Source: Myxococcales bacterium
GTDB lineage: Bacteria > Myxococcota > Polyangia > HGW-17 > SLPX01
Direction: 5' to 3'
NCBI GenBank assembly: GCA_007131745.1
Contig: SLPX01000004.1
Span: 1 to 8,214 of the forward strand
Length of the DNA stretch: 8,214 bases
Shown here: positions 6,098-8,214 of the stretch, piece by piece
How positions within the stretch are numbered: position 1 is the stretch's first letter
How the letters are laid out: every line of letters begins with the position of its first letter
Notes under the pieces: model-generated
Seen by the model: the letters and a program-made list of their open reading frames with translations, nothing else
Database searches by the model: none
What the model was told of the DNA's origin: nothing
Position numbers and translations under genes: made by a program

Positions 6098-7642
6098 TCA
6101 ATCCATAAGCACGAAATCATTGGGCCATGAAAGGTCTGATTCGAGGTTCGCTTTGAGGTAGGGAGATGTTGTAGCGTCACCGAAGATCAGGATTCCGTTA
6201 CCGTGCATCACGAAAAGGTTGCCTCTTCTGTCGAGCAGAGCCTTTCGCGGCAGGTTCATGAATTCCGATGTGATCTCGAAGTCGGCTGAGGTTTCACCAT
6301 CGATCGCACCCGCGTTCAGGTATATGTTGACCTTGTAAGTGTTCGGAGCGTTGCTTACCGTGACAACCATTACATCGCCCCGGAAAGAAACGTGTTGAGC
6401 GCTGTCCAGGTCCGAGGCGGATTCCATGGTTACGTCGGGGGCGGTTGAAGAAGACAGGGTTGATATGTTGTTCCAGATTTGCATGTAAGGCGGGTTCCAG
6501 CAGGCAACGTAAAGCCGGTCGTTATGGATAGCCATTGAGGCCGGCGAGATGCCGGCGTGAAGTTGCCAATCGGCTTCATTGGTCTCTCCCGACTTGGAAC
6601 CGGGTTCGTTCCACGCGATGACACCGGCGCCGCTGACCTGGCCGCCCAGCAATTTATCACCGGCCGTATCCACAACCATCGAAAAGATTTGCGGGCCCCA
6701 CTCGTGGGTGTACTGGGCTAAAGAAGAGGAAGTTGAACCAAGGGTCTGCGCTCCTTCGAACATGCGGATGAAACCGCTGTTAATCCAGAGCCGCTCCTGC
6801 TCATCTACGCGCATTTCATTAATGGAAGAAAGCGGGTAGTCTCCGAATGCTGCAACGTTGAGGTTGTCATCCGGCGTTTCGCCGTGGCCGATGAGCGAAG
6901 CGTCGTCGTAGATCAGCACCGGAGTTGTGGAATTGCTTGAACCTACGAACAACCGATCCCCATCCAGAGCCAGTCCCAGAGCGTTGCCGTCGATTCCCGA
7001 GAGCGCCGCGTCCGGGGTGCGGTCAGAGTCGATGTCTTCGGCATCGTCCCATATAAGGACTGCTGTTCCGTCGGCCACAAAAAGTCGGCTGACACCCGGT
7101 TCCACGCATTCGCCCCAGATGCATTCTTCGTCTTCTTCGCAAATGAAAGCGCATTCACCTTCCCGGCATTCCTCGCACGCAGCCGCGTCACAAGGAGGCT
7201 CGCATATTTCGGACGGATCGATACACTCACCACCTATACATTCCTCGCCTTCTTCGCAAATGACCACGCATTCGTCGTTGATGCAAAGTTCACATGCTTC
7301 CGCGTTACAAGGCGGGTCGCATTCCGCAGACGGATCAATGCATGCACCCATGATGCATTCTTCGCCCTCTTCGCATATGGACACGCACTCGCCGTCCCGG
7401 CATTCCTCGCACGCAGCCGCGCTGCAAGGCGGGTCGCATTCCGTCGACGGTTCAACGCACTCGCCCCCTATACATTCTTCGCCTTCTTCGCAAACGACCA
7501 CGCACTCGCCGTCCCGACATTCTTCACATGCAGCCTCGTCACAAGGGGGATCACATTCCACGGTCTTGGGATCATCTTTTTTGCATGAGATGAAAAAAAC
7601 CATCAACACAAAGACCAGAAAGAAACGTATTGCGCTTTTCAT
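6098..7642 (-). CDS. Lipoprotein with four eight-cysteine repeats and an NHL/propeller-like domain
   Basis: The product has 514 residues. The ATG at 7640-7642 has a near-perfect AAGGAGGT ribosome-binding site at 7650-7657. Residues 1-20 are a lipoprotein signal ending FFISC, with Cys20 the acceptor followed by KKDD. Residues 29-184 are four tandem 39-residue repeats, ECDPPC....C..C....C...C.....C....C, giving 32 cysteines that presumably form intra-repeat disulfides. From about 187 to the end, recurrent units such as RLFVADGTAVLIWDDA, RLFVGSSNSTTPVLIYDDA and RLYVACWNPPYMQIWNN suggest a beta-propeller of the NHL/YVTN kind. No catalytic motif is visible. A surface adhesin or binding protein is the best guess. 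The gene converges with the M30-like peptidase gene, with only 26 bases between the two stop codons and no visible hairpin there. Confidence 0.9.
   Translation of the reverse strand: MKSAIRFFLVFVLMVFFISCKKDDPKTVECDPPCDEAACEECRDGECVVVCEEGEECIGGECVEPSTECDPPCSAAACEECRDGECVSICEEGEECIMGACIDPSAECDPPCNAEACELCINDECVVICEEGEECIGGECIDPSEICEPPCDAAACEECREGECAFICEEDEECIWGECVEPGVSRLFVADGTAVLIWDDAEDIDSDRTPDAALSGIDGNALGLALDGDRLFVGSSNSTTPVLIYDDASLIGHGETPDDNLNVAAFGDYPLSSINEMRVDEQERLWINSGFIRMFEGAQTLGSTSSSLAQYTHEWGPQIFSMVVDTAGDKLLGGQVSGAGVIAWNEPGSKSGETNEADWQLHAGISPASMAIHNDRLYVACWNPPYMQIWNNISTLSSSTAPDVTMESASDLDSAQHVSFRGDVMVVTVSNAPNTYKVNIYLNAGAIDGETSADFEITSEFMNLPRKALLDRRGNLFVMHGNGILIFGDATTSPYLKANLESDLSWPNDFVLMD
7091..7558 (-). 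repeat. Four tandem 117-bp repeats encoding eight-cysteine modules
   Basis: These encode residues 29-67, 68-106, 107-145 and 146-184, each exactly 39 codons. Cysteines occupy positions 2, 6, 11, 14, 19, 23, 29 and 34 of every unit without exception. Loops differ (CRDGEC, CINDEC, CREGEC), so the array is conserved in spacing but not a fresh copy. The spacing resembles disulfide-rich EGF-like or granulin-like mini-domains, without an exact match to a family I can name. Confidence 0.9.
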
Positions 7643-7660
7643 TTCGACTACCTCCTTAAA

Positions 7661-7671
7661 CTAACTGTTAG
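7661..7671. promoter_or_regulatory. Short palindrome upstream of the ribosome-binding site
   Basis: CTAACTGTTAG is a perfect 5-bp inverted repeat around a central T. It lies 3 bases beyond the ribosome-binding site of the cysteine-repeat lipoprotein gene. It could be an operator or translational control site, but at this length chance is a fair alternative. Confidence 0.25.
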
Positions 7672-7762
7672 ATAAGCAAACCTATGCCACATTCATTCTT
7701 CCCATCGTTATTTTTGCTGGTTCAATAACAGGCATCGCCTTTTTTGATTATTGGAAAACGTT

Positions 7763-7791
7763 ATTCTAAAACAATGCAACCAATGTGTTCA
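7763..7791 (-). promoter_or_regulatory. Candidate promoter of the cysteine-repeat lipoprotein gene
   Basis: On the minus strand, TGAACA (4 of 6 for -35) at 7786-7791 is followed after exactly 17 bases by TAGAAT (5 of 6 for -10) at 7763-7768. The leader to the ATG at 7642 would be about 110 bases. This is the best sigma-70-like pair I found in the 281-base spacer 7643-7923, which otherwise shows no gene. Confidence 0.3.
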
Positions 7792-7923
7792 TGCAATCAT
7801 ATTAACCGCCGGTTTTGAAAAGTGCATCAAAAAAACGAATTCTTCCAGAGGGACTGTTTGCACAATAGAAACCGAAAAAGAGTGATCAGGCGCAAGAACC
7901 CGCAAAATATACGAATCCGGATT

Positions 7924-8214
7924 TCAGCGGGTCAGGGAGATGTAGATTCCCAGCCCCAAAGAGGCAAGGACGGTAATGACCAAAACCACCACTAGAATTT
8001 TCATGCCTCCAAAGGATTTCGCCTGGGTTGCGGCGAGCTTTTCGACGTTTGCCGGGACTTCATACTCAATGCCCAGGGTTTGAGCGATCATGCGCCCTTT
8101 TTCTATATCATTGCTGAGGCTCATTCCCATTCCGATTGTAATCACATGAACGGGATCCTTGCCCGGAACCGCCAAATACAGTGAGGTTTTTGTGCTATTT
8201 ACGGTGTACGTGTA
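7924..8214 (-). CDS. Unrecognised protein with C-terminal transmembrane anchor, C-terminal part (runs off right edge)
   Basis: The minus frame is open from the right edge to the TGA at 7924-7926, giving the last 96 residues of a longer protein. The first in-frame ATG in view codes for Met41 of the fragment, well inside the conserved-looking part, so the true start is almost certainly off the window. The visible part begins YTYTVNSTKTSLYLAVPGKD, continues with a mixed region (ITIGMGMSLSNDIEKGRMIAQ), a Lys/Ala/Gln linker (VEKLAATQAKSFGG), and ends in a hydrophobic helix (about residues 71-92 of the fragment) followed by SLTR. This layout suggests an anchor with a cytosolic or periplasmic N-terminal domain. 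I do not recognise a family. It lies upstream of the cysteine-repeat gene on the same strand, but 281 bases separate them, so co-transcription is uncertain. Confidence 0.75.
   Translation of the reverse strand, partial: YTYTVNSTKTSLYLAVPGKDPVHVITIGMGMSLSNDIEKGRMIAQTLGIEYEVPANVEKLAATQAKSFGGMKILVVVLVITVLASLGLGIYISLTR

Noticed and set aside
6927..7664. Plus-strand open frame of 245 residues with Ser/His-rich repeats
   Set aside because: The repeats are the mirror of the cysteine-repeat lipoprotein on the minus strand; that gene has a strong ribosome-binding site, lipoprotein signal and conserved cysteines.

Overview
The window holds six protein-coding genes, two of them cut by its edges, plus one decayed gene fragment. 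No rRNA, tRNA, CRISPR array, insertion sequence or phage gene was seen. All six predicted products carry an export or membrane signal: four are predicted lipoproteins, one is a secreted peptidase-family protein, and one ends in a transmembrane helix. The style is typical of predatory or surface-complex bacteria such as Myxococcota, Bradymonadota and other former Deltaproteobacteria. It includes Asp/Gly/Ala-rich linkers after lipidated cysteines, long series of 'VWGSGPDDVFAVG' propeller repeats, DGCG-type cysteine-rich modules and EGF-like cysteine repeats. The cysteine-type leucine-rich repeats are also common in Planctomycetota. This placement is inference from protein style, not a taxonomic assignment.

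Layout from left to right. (1) 1-678, minus: the N-terminal 226 residues of an archaemetzincin-like metallopeptidase with a signal peptide; its zinc motif would lie beyond the left edge. (2) 679-910: a short spacer holding a plus-strand remnant of a lipoprotein gene and one copy of a 37-bp repeat. (3) 911-2758, minus: a 615-residue lipoprotein made of fourteen ~39-residue propeller-type repeats. (4) 2759-3328: a 570-bp divergent intergenic region with a candidate promoter for the propeller gene and the second copy of the 37-bp repeat. (5) 3329-3952, plus: a 207-residue leucine-rich-repeat lipoprotein, the intact relative of the remnant. (6) 4129-4158: a TCTTGG microsatellite in the leader region of the next gene. 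(7) 4197-6071, plus: a 624-residue cysteine-rich, Ig-like, M30/hyicolysin-like metallopeptidase lipoprotein. (8) 6098-7642, minus, convergent with the previous gene: a 514-residue lipoprotein with four 39-residue, eight-cysteine repeats followed by an NHL/propeller-like domain. (9) 7924-8214, minus: the C-terminal end of an unrecognised protein with a C-terminal membrane anchor.

How the genes may work together: nothing in the sequence ties them into one operon, because strands alternate and most genes have their own upstream region. The common thread is a cell-surface inventory of two metallopeptidase-family proteins and three repeat scaffolds suited to protein binding. The part most worth follow-up is the duplicated and decayed leucine-rich-repeat lipoprotein locus flanking the propeller gene. 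I see no clear evidence for a new defence or biosynthetic system.
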